Source: Eonycteris spelaea
Taxonomy: Eukaryota; Chordata; Mammalia; Chiroptera; Pteropodidae
Length of the DNA stretch: 64,000 nucleotides
NCBI GenBank assembly: GCA_003508835.1
Contig: PUFA01000143.1
Location: forward strand, 3,435,501 to 3,499,500
Direction of reading: 5' to 3'
Both the position numbers and the translations under genes were made by a program. Every line of letters starts with the position of its first letter. The stretch's first letter is position 1. The notes below the pieces were generated by a model, which made no database searches, was not told the origin of the DNA, and saw only the letters and a list, made by a program, of their open reading frames with translations. This document shows, piece by piece, positions 9,598-22,342 of this stretch.

Positions 9598-12187
9598 TCT
9601 TTTTTTTTTTTTTTTTAAAGTTTATTGAAGTAACATCGGTTAATACAATTATATAATTTTCAGGTGTACATTATAATTTGACATCTGTATATTATTGTGT
9701 GTTTAACACCCACAGCCCAGTTTCTTCAGCTACCATATATTTGATCCCCTTTACTCTACCTCTACCCCACCACCCCCATATTTGAACCCTTTACCCTGTC
9801 TACCTCTCACCTCCTCCCCCACCCCTTACCATCTGGTAAACACTAGCCTATAGTCCATGTCCATGAGTCTCTGTTTCTTTGTCCTGCTCATTTGTTGCTT
9901 TTAGGTTTATATCCCACATATCGGTGATATCATGTGATTTTCAGCTTTTTCTGTCTGACTTATTTCACTTAGCATGATTATCTCAAGGTCCATCCATGTT
10001 GTCACAAATGGCATATTTCATCTCATCTTATGGCTGAGTTAATATTCCATTGTATATATGTGCCACAGCTTCTTTAGCCAATAATCTATCATAGGATGCT
10101 TTGGTTGCTTCCATGTCCTGGCCACTGTGAATAGTGCTGCTATGAACATCGGTGTGCAAATATCTTTTTCAGGCCTTTAAGGTAAATACCCAGCAGAGGG
10201 ACTGCTGGATAACATGGTAAATCAATTCCTAGTTTTTTGAGGAACCTCCATTCTGTTTTCCATAGTGGCTGGACCAATTTGCAGTCCCACCAGCAGTATA
10301 TGAGGGTTCCTTTTTCTCCACATCCTCTCCCACATTTGTTATTACTTGTCCTGTTGATTATAGCTATTGTAAAAGGTGAGAGATTGTATCTCATTGTGGT
10401 TTTGCTTTGCATTTCCCTGACAGCTAGCGATGTTGAGCATCTTTTCATCTATTTGTTGGCCATTTCTATGTCCTCTAGGGGGAAGTGTTTGTCTGTTCAG
10501 GTCCTCTGCCTATATATATATATATTTGATCATTTGTTTTTTTGGTGTTATTGAGTCATATGAGTTCTTTGTATATTTTGGATATTAGATCCTTATCGGA
10601 GGTATTGCTTGCAAATACATTTTCCCATTTGGATGGTGGTTGCTTTACCTTGTTGATGGTTTCTTTTGCTGAGCAGAAGCTTTTTAGTTTGATGTAGTCC
10701 CATTAATTTACTTTAGCTTTTACTTCCCTTGCCTTTGAGGTCAAATTCATAAATTCCTCTTTGAGTCCAAAGTTCTTGAGTTTAGCTCCAGTGTTTTCTT
10801 CTATGCATTTTATTGTTTCAGGCCTTATATTTCAGGTGCTTAATCCATTTTGAGTTAATTTTTGTGTGTAGTGATAGTCAACAGTCTGATTTCATTCTTT
10901 TGAAGGTGGCTTTTCAGTTGCCCCAGCACCATTTATTGAAGAGGCTTTCCTCTCTCCACTGTATGTTTTGGCTTTTTTGTCAAAAATTATTTACTCATAT
11001 AAATATGGGATTACTTCTGGACTCTTGATTCTGTTCCACTGGTCCGTGTGTCTGTTTTTCTGCCAGTACCATGCCGTTTTGATTACTGTCTCTTTGTAGT
11101 ATAATTTTAAGTCGGGCAGAGTGATGCCTCCAGCCTTGTTCTTTTTTCTCAGTATGGCTTTGGCAATTTGGGGTCTTTTGTGCTTCCTACAAATCTGATC
11201 ATTTTTGTTCTATTTCTTTAAAGAATGCCAATAACATTTTTAGGGGGATTGCATTAAATCTGTATAACGCTTTAGGTGATATGGTTGTTTTAATTATGCT
11301 GATTTTTACAATCCAAGTACATTTCCATTTTCTTTGTATCTTCTGTGATTTCTTTAATAGGGTCTTGTAGTTTTCATTATATAGGTCCTTCACATGTTTC
11401 GTTAGATTTAGTCCTAGGTATTTTGCTCTTTTGGTGCAATTGCAAAAGGAATTATTTTTTTCCACTTCTTTTTCTGACGCTTCATTATTTGAGTATAGGA
11501 ATGCTATGGATTTTTGAACGTTGATATTTTGTATCCAGAGACTTTACTGTATCTGCTTGTTGTTTTTAGTAGTGTTCTTGTGGAGTCTTTAGGGTTTTTT
11601 TATATAGAGAATCAAGTCATCCGCAAATAGACAGTTTGACTTCTCCGTTTCCTATTTGAATGCCTTTTATATCTTTCTCTTGCCTGTTCACATTTGCTAG
11701 GACCTCCGATGTTATGTTGAATAACAGTGGTGATAGTGGACAGCTTTGCCATGTTCCTGATCTTAGAGGGAAGGTTTTTAGTTTTTCACCGTTAAGTATA
11801 ATGTTGGCTGAGGGTTTGTCATACATGGCTTATGATGTTAGATACTTTCCTTCTATACCAATTTTGTTAAATGTTTTGATCATAAATGGATGCTGTATCT
11901 TGTCAAAGGCTTTTTCTGCATCTATTGATATGATCATATGATCCTTACTTTTTAATTATTTTTGTGGTGGATCACATTAATGGTTTTATGGATGTTGCAC
12001 CATACTTGTGCCTTTGGGATGAAGCCCACTTGATTGTGGTCTATAATCCTTTTAATATGTTGCTATATTCAGTTCACTAGTATCCTTTTTAGGATTTTTG
12101 CATCTGTGTTCATGAGAGATTGGTCTGTAGTTTTCTTTTTTTGCGTGTTATCTTTACCAGGTTTTGGTATCAGAGTACTAATGGCCT
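9598..12187 (-). mobile_element. Younger L1, minus strand, 3' UTR through RT domain
   Basis: A poly-T run at 9600-9616 is the reverse of the poly-A tail. It is followed by the antisense 3' UTR ('cggttaatacaattatata ... caggtgtacattataattt'), which I associate with bat L1s, and then about 2.1 kb of antisense ORF2. The minus-strand frame at 10140-10448 keeps the C-terminal zinc-knuckle neighbourhood ([26 protein letters not shown]). The element stops near 12187 within the RT domain, just after 'atcagagtactaatggcct'. The frames are broken. Confidence 0.85.
10140..10448 (-). pseudogene. L1 ORF2 C-terminal cysteine-rich region relic
   Basis: This 102-codon open segment contains '[19 protein letters not shown]', then '[18 protein letters not shown]' and '[20 protein letters not shown]', the classic L1 ORF2 C-terminal segment. 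It is only a remnant; the flanking frames are interrupted. The methionine is not a start site. Confidence 0.8.
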
Positions 12188-12815
12188 CTGTAGTTTATCT
12201 TTTTCTAGGAATTTGCCCATCTCATATAGGTGATCTGTCTCTTATAATTCCTTTTACTTCTGTAAGATTGGTAGTAATATGCCCATTTTATTTGTCACTT
12301 ACTTATTTGTATATTCTTTTTCTTAGCCTAGTTAAGTTTTATCAATTTTAATCTTAAAAACTTTTATTCTCATGGATTCTGGTTTTACCTGTTTCATTTT
12401 AATTGCCTGTGGTCTAATCTTTACTATTATTACTTTTTTCTTCTGTTAGTCTTGGGTTTACTGTGCTTTTCTATTTCTAGTTAAATTATTAGGTTATAGA
12501 TTTAAGATCTTTAATTTTAATTAATGTAGATATTTACATTGCTAAATTTCCCTTTGAGCCCACCTTTAGGGACTCTCTTAAGTTTTGGTATGTTGTATTA
12601 TTTCCATTTGTCTTGGTGTATGTTCTGATTTTCTTGTGATTCCTTTGATACATTTGTCATTTAAAAGGAGTTTTGTGAAGTTTCTATATATTTATGTGAG
12701 TTGTACACTTTCCATTCTGTTATTGACTTCTAGTAATTTCATTGTGGTCCAAGAAGGTACTTGGAATGATTTTGATCTTCATGAAAGTATAGTGGTTTGT
12801 TTTGTCACCCAGAAT
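12188..12815 (-). mobile_element. Older L1 ORF2 fragment (RT-EN linker side), minus strand
   Basis: Antisense ORF2 landmarks 'tttctaggaatttgcccat' and 'cattgtggtccaagaaggt' are present but more diverged than in the neighbouring younger copies, for example when 12205-12260 is compared with 15057-15110. It is probably an L1M-type relic. Confidence 0.6.
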
Positions 12816-13150
12816 GTTGTGTTAGTCCAAGATCAAGGTGTCCCCAAGTTCCTGTAGTACCTCTGAAGGTATTGGGAAAGATTTTTTCTGTCTCTTTCTA
12901 AGCTTTTGGTAGTTCATTAGAATGAATTCTAATCCTCATATGACATCTTCCTTGTGAGTATGTCTCCAAATCCCCTATTTTATAAGGCTTTGGTTTTTTT
13001 GGGTAGGAACCTACACTACAGTATGACCTTATATTAACTTGACTAATTACATCTGCAGTGGTCTTATTTCCAATTTTGGTCACATTTTGAGGTATTGGGG
13101 ATTAGGATTTCAATATATGAATTTTTGCAGAAACAATTCAGCCCATAGCT
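12816..13150 (-). mobile_element. MST/MLT1-like (ERVL-MaLR) LTR fragment, minus strand
   Basis: Diagnostic antisense LTR pieces: 'gtccaagatcaaggtgtcc' at about 12822, 'cagtatgaccttatattaa' at about 13020, 'catctgcagtggtcttattt' at about 13050, 'ggattaggatttcaatatat' at about 13099 and 'caattcagcccata' at the end. It is a solo LTR relic with a diverged middle, placed between older L1 pieces. Confidence 0.7.
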
Positions 13151-14520
13151 TCTTTTGTAAATTTTATAAAAATTTGTGAGGCATTGCTATTAATTCTCTT
13201 TAAATGTTTGGTAGAATTTACCTCTAAAAACAGATGTACTAGGGCTTTTTTGGGGGGGATTCAAAATTATGAATTCATTGTCTTGTTCTAGTTCTATTCT
13301 AATATTTTATATGCATTTGAGTCAGTTTTGGTAGTATATGACTTCCTAGTAATTTATTTTTCTAAGTTATATAATTTGGGTACATTTGTTCACAGTATAT
13401 CTTTTTAACTTTTTTTTTTGTAGGATCAGCAGTGATGTCTTATCTGTTTTTCCTGTTTTAGCAATTTGGGCCTTTGTGCTTTTTTCCTTGGTCAGTCTAG
13501 CTAATGATTTGTGAGTTGTATTTATCTTTTCCAAGAATCGACCTTTGTTTTTATGGATTTTTTGTATTATGTTTTTTCTCTATTTCATTAATTTTGCTTT
13601 AATCTTTTTTATTTCCTTTTCTCTTCTTAGATTGGGGTTAGTGTGCTCTTGTTTTCCCCTTGTTTTAAGGTCAAAGATTAGATTATTGATTTGAGAACTT
13701 TCTTCTTTCCTAATATATTCGTTTACAGCTAGAAACCTTAATTTCCATTGTTTCATTAGAGTTAGGTAATTCCTATAAGCATTGTTTGGTTCCATCCCTT
13801 TAAGTTTTGATATGATTTTTATTTACATTGAGGTCAAAGTATTTTCTATTTTCTAATGTCCACTTAGACCCATTTGTTATTTGAACTATTGTTTATTTTT
13901 CATATATTTGTAAATACCCCAGATTTCTAGGAGTTAATGTTGTCTAGTTGAATATTATACTTAGATTTCAGTCCTTTTGACTTTATCAAGGTTTGCTTTA
14001 TGGGCTAACATATGGTCTGTCCTGGAGAATGTTTTATGTATGTGAGAAAAGAATGTGTATCCTGCTGCTCTTCAGTGGGTGTTCTTTAAATGTCTGTTTG
14101 GTCTAATTGTTGACTCGCTCAGTTTTCCCATCCATTATTGAAACTGGGGTATTTAAGTCTCCAAGTATTATTGTTGGACTCTTATCTCTTTTATTCATCA
14201 GTTTTTGCTTTATATATTTTGATTTTTTTATTATTTGGTACATATGTATTTATAATTTTCCTATCTTCCTGAAGAATTAAGTTTTTTTTTTTATCAATAT
14301 AAAACTTCTCTTTATTTCTGCTAATATTTTAAAAATCTTTTCTGTTGCTGTTACTATAGCCATTACAGCTTTCTTATGGTTGCTGTTTGCATACTATATT
14401 TTTCCCTACCTTTACTTTAACTTATTTACATTTTGATTCAAATTCTGTTCCTTATACAGACCGTATAGTAGGATCTTATATTTATTATTCATTATAATAA
14501 TCTGCATCTCTCTTTTCTTT
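13151..14520 (-). mobile_element. Older L1 ORF2 fragment (RT to EN), minus strand
   Basis: Antisense ORF2 is readable from the RT domain ('atttggtagaatttacctc' at about 13210) through the linker and into the EN region ('ggagaatgttttatgtatgtg' at about 14023; 'gtatttaagtctccaagt' at about 14150). It overlaps the 12188-12815 piece in consensus coverage, so the two are different copies. It is strongly diverged, with no usable frame. Confidence 0.65.
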
Positions 14521-17500
14521 TAATAAATTTTTATTACTTTCAAGTATACAGTACATTGGTTAGACGTTTATATAGTTTAAAAACGATCCTTCTAATTGCT
14601 CTTTCTCTCTCTCTGGCCCTCCACCGAACCAACACATTAATGCTAACTACATTCCAATGCCATTCTCCCCATCCCCGTGACCATCTATCAACTACTGATT
14701 TGTACTTCTTTTACCCTTCACCCCATTCTCCCAGTCCCTCAGCCTCCCTCCCCTCTGTCCGTCACCAAATTGTCCTCTTACATTTGTGAGTCTGTTTTTG
14801 ATTAGTTTGATTCTGGAATCAAGGTAATAGTGGCCTTATAAAAAGGAGTTAGGGAGCCTTTCCTCTTCTTGAATTTTTTGAGATGAATGGGTGTTAATTT
14901 TTCTATGAATGTTTTGGCAAAATTTGCCTATAAGGCTATCTGGTCCAGGACTTTTGTTTTTTGGGAGATTTTTGATTACTGATTATGTTTCATTGATGGT
15001 AATCAGTTGGTTCAAATTTTCTGTTTCTTCTTGACTCAATGTTGGGAGATTGTATGTTTCTAGGAATTTCTCCTCTTTTTCCAGGTTGTCCATTTGTTGG
15101 CATATAATTGCTTGCAGTATTTTCTAATGATCTTTTGTATTTCTGTGGAGTCTGTAGTTATTTCTCTTCTTTCATTTCTGATTTTATTTATTTGAGTCTT
15201 CTCTCTTTTTTCCTTGATGAGTTTGGCTAAGGTTCTTTCAATTTTGTTCATCCTTTCAAAGAATCAGTTTCTCGGTTTCATTAATCTTTATAATTGTTTT
15301 TCTAGACTTCTTTTTCGTTTATGTCTGCTCTGATCTTTATTATTTCCTTCCTTCTACACACCTTTGCGCTTTGTTTGCTGTTCTTTTTCTTAGTTCTTTT
15401 AAGTGTAAGGTAAGATTGTTTATTTGAGCTTTTTTTTATTTCTCGTGGTAAGCTTGTATTGCTATGAATTTCCCTCTTAGGACTGCTTTCACTGTGTTCC
15501 ATAGATTTGAGGCAGTGTGTTTTCATTTTTATTTGTCTCTAGGTATCTTTTGATTTCTTCCTTGATTTCATTGATAACTCATCCATTGTTTAGTAGCATA
15601 TTATTTAGCCTCCGTGTGTTTTTGTGTATTTTCCAGTTTTTTTTGTGTGTGTTTTATTTGTAGCTTCATACCATTGTGATCAGAGAAGACGATTGATATG
15701 ATTTCAGTCTTCTTAAATTTATTGAGACTAGTTTTGTGTCCTATATATAGTCTGTCCTGGGAAATATTCCATGTGCACTTGAGAAGAATGTATATTTTGC
15801 TGCTTTGGGGTAAAATGCTCTGAAAATATCTATTTAATTTATCTTTTCTAGTGTGTGTTTTAGACCCATTGTTTCCTTGTTGACTTTTTGCCTGGAAGAT
15901 TTGTCCCTTGGTGTCAAATGGGGTATTAAAGTCTCTTACTACGAGTCTATTAGTGTTGAGCTCTCTCTTTATGTAAGCTCAATAATTGCTGTGTGTATGG
16001 AGGCACCCCTATGTTGGGTGCATATATGTTTACTAGGGTTATGTCCTCTTGATTTATCGATCCCTTTATCATTACGTACTGCCTTTTTTTGTCTCTTATT
16101 ATAGTCTCTGTTTTAAAGTCTGTTTTATCTGGTATAAGTATCACTACCCCAGCTTTTTTCATTTCCATTTGTGTGAAATATCTTTTCCCATCCTTTTACT
16201 TTCAGTCTGTGAGTGTCATTTGATCTGAAGTGGGTCTTTTGTAGACAGCATATGCTTGGGTCTCGTTGTCTTATCCGCATGGGTCTTGTTTTCCTATCTG
16301 TTTGGCTACCCTATGTCTTTTGATTGGAGCATTTAATCCAGTTACATTTAAAGTGATTACTGATAGGTACAGAGTTACTGCCATTTTGTTATTCATGTTG
16401 TTATTTCTATTTTCTTTTTTACCTCTTCTGTTTTTGCAAAAGTCCCTTTAACATTTCTTATAATACTGGCTTGTTGGTCATGAATTCTTTAAGCTTTGTC
16501 CTGTCTGGGAAGTTCTTTATCTCACCTTCCACTTTAATCAAAAGCCTCGCTGTGTAGAGTATTTGTATTGTAGATTCTTATTTTTCATAACTTTGAATAT
16601 TTCTTGCCAGTCTCTTCTGGCCCACATAGTTTCCATTTAAAAATCAGCAGACATTCTTATGGGAGTACCTTTGTAAGTAACTTCTTCCTTTCTCTTGCTG
16701 CTTTTAAGATTCTTTCTATTTGTCTTTTACTTTTGGCATTTAATTATGATGTGTCTTGGTGTAGGTCTGTTGAATTCCTCTTGTTGGGACTCCTTGTGCT
16801 TCCTGAACTTGTATGTTTAATTCCTTTGCCAGATTTGGGAAGTTTCTGTCATTATTTCTTCAAATAGATCTCAATCCCTTGCTCTCTCTCTTCTTCAGGT
16901 ACTCCTATGATCGGATATTGTTATGCTTTATGTTGTCCCAGAGAGCTCTTAAAACTGTCCTCATTTTTTAAAAATAATTTTCTTTTGTTGTTCTGATTGG
17001 GTATATTTTGTTACCTCGTCTTTCTCTTTGTTAATTCTATCTTCTGTTTCGTCCAATCTACTGTTGAATCCTTCTAGAATAGCCTTCATTCACTTACTGT
17101 ATTCTTCATTTCTGTCTGGTTCTTTTTATGGTTTCTATGTCCTTTTTTATGCTTACTGTCTCTTGAGATTCTCATTGTGTCATCCATTTACCCTTAAGTT
17201 CGTTGAGCATACTTATAACCATTATTTTGAACTCCGTCTCTGATAGGTCGCTTTGCCTCCAATTCATTTAGCTTTTTTCTGGAGCTTCTCCTATTGTTTC
17301 ATTTGTTGGCATGTTTCTTATTTTCTCATTTCATTATCTTATCTTTGTTCATTTCTATATGTCAAGAATATTTTTGTCTCTCAACCTTGGCCAGATGGCC
17401 TAATGTGGAAGGTGTCCTTTGTGGCCCAGTAGTGCACTCTCCCTGATCCCCTCTGCCATGGGGTCTGGAGATGATCTTTGTTTGGGTTGTCTGTGATCTT

Positions 17501-17595
17501 TTGTTTCCAAGCTTTTATTGGTGTGAGAACACCAATGGATGGATTAACTCTCAGACTGACTAATTGTGGGAACTGGCCGCTAAAAAACATTATTT
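14521..17595 (-). mobile_element. Younger L1, minus strand, 3' UTR joined to RT domain by deletion, with ORF1 and 5' UTR
   Basis: A short antisense 3'-UTR-like block (14521-14806, pyrimidine-rich) jumps at about 14807 to RT sequence starting 'attctggaatcaaggtaata'. It then runs colinearly through the linker (15060-15530) and EN (15650-16260), ORF1 (about 16440-17340) and part of the 5' UTR (17380-17595). The minus-strand frame at 15950-16168 preserves the EN stretch KAGVVILIPDKTDF...TLVNIYAPNIG. Roughly the last third of ORF2 is absent. The 14521-14806 block could instead be a separate small L1 3' end. Confidence 0.75.
15950..16168 (-). pseudogene. L1 ORF2 endonuclease relic
   Basis: This 72-codon minus-strand segment reads MEMKKAGVVILIPDKTDFK, then a basic stretch, then QEDITLVNIYAPNIG, and is clearly the L1 EN core. 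It is bounded by stops and belongs to the 14521-17595 element. Confidence 0.85.
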
Positions 17596-18434
17596 AAAGT
17601 GAGTCTCGGTGAGTGGGCACTATGATGAAGTAAAAAAAATTTTAACTATATTTGTAAACCTTGTTTCATATGAGTGCCCATGAGGGTCGTGGAATATGTA
17701 GAGAAGATGAACTATGATGTTAGGATATTTATAATTACAAACTGTTAATAGGTAGAATTTATAGATTTAACAAAAATAAGCACCAAAATAATTTCAAATG
17801 TATTTGCTTTTCATTATCACTATCTACAAGATTATTCATCACTCATAGATAATATTTGACATGTCATCATGGGATTACATTTTTGGAACTTAAGGATTTT
17901 GGTTGGTATCTTTTCTTTTTAATAAAAAATAAACCAAAGATATTTGAGATTGGTTTTGATAAGATTACTGCTTGTCTATGTCTGATTTACCATGTTCCTG
18001 TTGAAAACTAATTTACTGTGGTCCTACCGAGAACTAAGTTACCATGTTTCTGTGATCGTAGCCAGAGAAAACATTTATCCATGAATAAATGTAGTCTTTG
18101 CATAATTAGAATCTACTTGTGGTAATATTTTATTTTTTGCAAATTCTTTGTGTTTATTATTTTAGTGGCTGTTATAATTTCATATTATGCCATCATTCTT
18201 TACTTCCAACTGAATAAGCACTTTCTAACACAAATACTATGGGGCTTGATCAGTGAATGCATACACTGGGGCATTGTCCAAATCGCTGAAAGTTCTGAAA
18301 ATGAGATATAACTAAACATCTCATAGCAGTTCAGTTTTGGCTTCTTCTAAAAATGTGTATTGTACATGAAGACATTTTTCTACTTAACAATTGTTCTCTC
18401 ATTATTAATTTAGATGTTATTTAAATAGTGGTAT
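17596..18434. other. Unassigned non-coding sequence
   Basis: AT-rich unique-looking DNA. I see no repeat, exon or RNA gene. Confidence 0.5.
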
Positions 18435-18560
18435 TTTCCACTAGAATGTAAGTTCCATAGCAGTGAGGAATTTGTCTTTTTCATTCAGTACTTTATTTCC
18501 AGCCCCAATTTTAGGTACTTAATAAATATTTGTTAAATTAATAAATATTTGTTGTATTGA
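18435..18560 (+). mobile_element. L2 LINE 3' end
   Basis: 'actagaatgtaagttccat' followed by 'ggtacttaataaatatttgt' is the typical L2 3' terminus. Its final unit is partly duplicated ('aataaatatttgtt' appears twice at 18520-18555). Confidence 0.7.
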
Positions 18561-19914
18561 ATTATCCAGTTTTTGCTGTTAAAAATGTCTGCATATAAGT
18601 AGACTCATAGATATATAACATGTGCTTATCCTTTTCTTTTCAATTTTTTTCTTAGGGTAAAACTGGTGAGAATAGAGATGGGACTATGAATGAAATTATG
18701 CCTTAGAATATTGAATACATAGACATTTTTCTTTTCCCTCTTATTCAAGTGTCTCTCACATATCTTATTTGATTGATATCTTGACTGTTATAACTATTGT
18801 CATTCGGGATAAATAATACACAGATTGTTGTTAGGGAGCTCAGAGTCAAATGAGAGGTATAGATAAGTTGACTGAAGAAGGAATTAGAAGGAACACCTCA
18901 TTAGATTGAGAGTGGCTAGAAAGGCACTCCAGAAAAGGAGATTTTGGATTCAAGTCGAAGATAAATAGATACTAACCAATTGAAACATGTTTGGAAAAGA
19001 ATGGTCTTTGTGTTTGCCAGAGGCAGTGACTCTCTTATTTGGGGCTATCTTTGATCAACTTTGATTATAGGAAAATTTGCATAAGGGGAGGATTTTGTAT
19101 TGTTAGGGAGGGATTTCTTTATGCTTATTTTATATAGAATAATCTGAATCTTTAAAAAGTTAAAGGGGCCCACTAATATATGTTGCTCCAAATTTCATTA
19201 ACTCTCAAGCTAATGCCATACCCTTAACAAAGGTAATGCCTGAAGGAAAAGGAAACCGGAGGCACCAAAGATCAACAGTACAGTTCATTTTCTTTCCTTT
19301 TCTTTTCTTTTTTCATTTAACAGACAGAATGGAGCACTAGTTGTGATAATTATTTAAAAAGTTTTAGTGAACTTAAACACTTTGTTTACTTTTTTATTTG
19401 TTTACATTTTTTGTATACCAATTTGAGATGTAAGATGGAAGAGTATGAGACATTTATATCAGTAATTTTAAAAATTATAAGGGCGTTTATAAAAGTATGC
19501 ACAGTAAGGACACAAAAGTTTTAATTTTACTGTGAGAGGTTCTTTCATAATTTTATCACAGTCAAAGTAATTTTTTTTTTTTTTTGAGATGAACATCCTA
19601 ATTCTGCTCATTCTTTTTAGGATAGTTGAATTTGAAAACATTTAAAATCCTTTAATATACTTGGATTTTGCTGTGATGTAAAGTAAAAGTCCAAGTCCAA
19701 TTATGTACTTACTCTAGTAGCACTTTTATGCTGATTTTTTCCTCATATTTGTCACATTAAATTTAGAGACACATTAGGATATATTGCTATGTTCTCTGTT
19801 GTATTCCATTTCCCCTCTCAATTTCTATTTTTGTAATAGTATTATGTTTAATTATTGTCAATAATTAAAGTTTTCTTATAACTGGGGGAAATTCTACCAC
19901 TTTTTAAAATTTTT
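18561..19914. other. Unassigned non-coding sequence
   Basis: Mostly unique. A poly-T run lies at 19570-19585. A faint L2-antisense resemblance at about 18880-18970 is too weak to call. Confidence 0.45.
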
Positions 19915-20085
19915 TCCCAGAATATAAGGTAGATAATGTTATAATTTTCTCAAGAAAGCAACTGTGATTTAGAGAATAAAAGATTAGCTCAGGATTACAT
20001 AGGTAATTAGTGGTAGAGCCTGAATTGAATCCAGGATTGAAATAAAACTTATGCTCATTCTAGTTTGCCTAGCATCTTTTTGCTT
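19915..20085 (-). mobile_element. MIR SINE, minus strand
   Basis: Diverged antisense MIR landmarks: 'aagattagctcaggattac' followed by 'taattagtggtagagcctg' and 'ttgaatccagg', corresponding to the consensus 'aaggtcacacagctagtaagtggcagagc'. A second, weaker MIR-like run follows at about 20090-20215. Confidence 0.6.
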
Positions 20086-20299
20086 ATCCCACTTAATTTT
20101 CACCATAGTTGCCCAAGTTAGCTTGTATCATTCTTGTTTTACTGAAAACTAACTAAAAGACCAGGAAGGCAATTCATTTATTTAAGGATTCTGAGCTAGA
20201 TTTGAAAGATAGGTTTAAATTCCTATGTGTTCGTGTATAATAAAGAAATATATATGGTCTTTGTCCCCAGTTCCTACTACAGAGCTTTAAAAGCCTTGG

Positions 20300-20890
20300 A
20301 ATTTCCTGGGTATTATGAGAACTTTTTTATGCTAATGAGATAAGCATCTAGATAGTTTCAGGTTGGAAGCTATTCACCAGGAAGACCAAGCACATAGAGG
20401 ATTGAGAATTTTATTTGTCTGTCCTTCAGTGAGGCCAGTGATGTAATCAACTATTATTACATAATGAAACTCCAATAAAAACTAGGGGCACTGAAGCTTA
20501 GTGGCTCTTCCTGGTTAGTGAACACATCAATGTGTGAAGAGGGTTACAGGTCCTGGTCCCACAGGGAGAGGGGTGGAAACTGTGCATCTGGGACCCTCCC
20601 AGACTTCACCCTATGTGTAACCTTTATAATAAAACTATCCTTATAAGTGTCACATTTTCCCTGAGTTCTTTAAGTTATTAGTGAATTATCGAATGTGAGG
20701 GGCTTTATAGGAACCCCTGAATTTGTTACCAGTCAGCTTGGGGATGCCTGGAACTAGTAGCTGGTGTCAGAATTGAGGACAGTGTGAAGGACTTTCCCCT
20801 TAACATGTGGGGTCTGTGCTGTCTTCAGGTAGGTAATATCAGAATTGAATTGCAGTACACCAGTTGGTGTTTTAATAGTTGGAGTTGAAA
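20300..20890 (+). mobile_element. Solo LTR of an endogenous retrovirus (subfamily unassigned)
   Basis: Recognisable mammalian LTR text: 'actccaataaaaactaggg', 'gttagtgaacacatcaatg', 'ctttataataaaactatcc' (a polyadenylation-signal region at about 20622), 'ccctgagttctttaagtta', 'gcttggggatgcctgg', and 'agaattgaattgcagtaca' near the 3' end. No internal retroviral genes lie beside it. I recall this family but cannot name it safely. Confidence 0.65.
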
Positions 20891-22342
20891 TAATGTGCTG
20901 ATAAAACCACTTTTCTCTGAAGTATCTGTATACATCATTTTATTCAAGTCTCACTGAGACTTATGAGGTAGTACAATTTTCTCTTTACAGCTATAACATG
21001 TATGTTCTTAAGGAGCTCTCAAAATAGAATTTTTGTTTAACAAACCTGTGGAAAAAATAACACTATCATATTTTAAACAACACACATATATATATGTTGT
21101 TAAAAAACCTTCAAAATAAATAAAGAATATTTTACACACTTAAATTAGTAATGCTATATTATATTATGCTAAGTTATATTTACTATTCCATTTTCAAAAC
21201 TTTTCTCAGTTTCAGTTTTACATTTTTCTAGGTGGTTTTCATGCAAAGGAGAATTTTATTTTTCTACACCTGAATCTTCATCCCTGGCTTATTGTTGTCT
21301 AAGTTTTTAATTGTTGGCATCCATTCTCTGTGTCCCACAGTTCCAGAGCCTCTAGTAACTTTTGTTCTTTATGTGGGTACAATTTAAGGGAATATTCCTA
21401 TGTACATCCAGATTTATTTTCCAAATTCTTTTTTCTGAAGCTTTATTACCACCATCATAACTTCCTGTCACAGCATATAAAAAATATCAGTATGTCTCAC
21501 TTGGCTTTTTCAGCAATTCCTACGTTAATCTTTTCCCCTCTAATCCAAACTGCCTCACCCTATCCCACATCCCTATTCCCTATCCTGCATGTTATCATGC
21601 CCAAAATGACACAATAACATGTGCCTAAGAGATAGGTATACTTTGCTTTAGCTTTCTTTCTCATTTCACAAATAGTTACCAATATGTTATTGCAACTCTG
21701 CCTTTTATTTAATTCTCCCCTCCCTCCCTTTCTTACTCTTCATTCCTATTTCTAATGATCCTGAAGAGGATATTTTATTTGAAATTTTGTATTTAGAGAA
21801 ATTGTTATAGAAATTTAACTATTTGTACTAACATTTTAGTGTAAGGAGAAGAGATTTGCCTAGTTTTGGAAATGCTTATAGATGCTTATTTTCAGATAGA
21901 ATCATCTGAAAGCCTAAGGACCCAGCATTGATAAGTGAAGGAATTACTTGGGTAGAGAGAGGTTCAGGATTAAAAACAGATTGGCTGACTGACAGCTTGG
22001 GGCTTTTTTTTTTTTTCTCCCCTCTCTGCTTTCCTGTCTGTCGAGTTTCTGCCATATATTACCTAGTTATAATGGGAACACTAGTTAGATTTATTTTCTA
22101 TTGTGTTTTGAAATAAGTCCTGACTTTTTATTTTTTAAAAATAGCTTTTGGTATAAATTGTATACTTCCTTTATTATTATTATCTTTCTTATGCCCACTG
22201 ATTTTCAATATTATCTTTAGTACAGGTGTCTATCTTGGCTGCCTTTCCTTTCTACCATTAGTCTGTACTCTACTAACATAATAATTGTGGACATGATCCC
22301 TGCATGTTCTTAAAATCAGACATTGATGAGAGGATATTTCAG
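20891..22342. other. Unassigned non-coding sequence
   Basis: Unique-looking, with a poly-T run at about 22004-22017 and an (AT)n patch near 21088. No coding signal. Confidence 0.45.
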
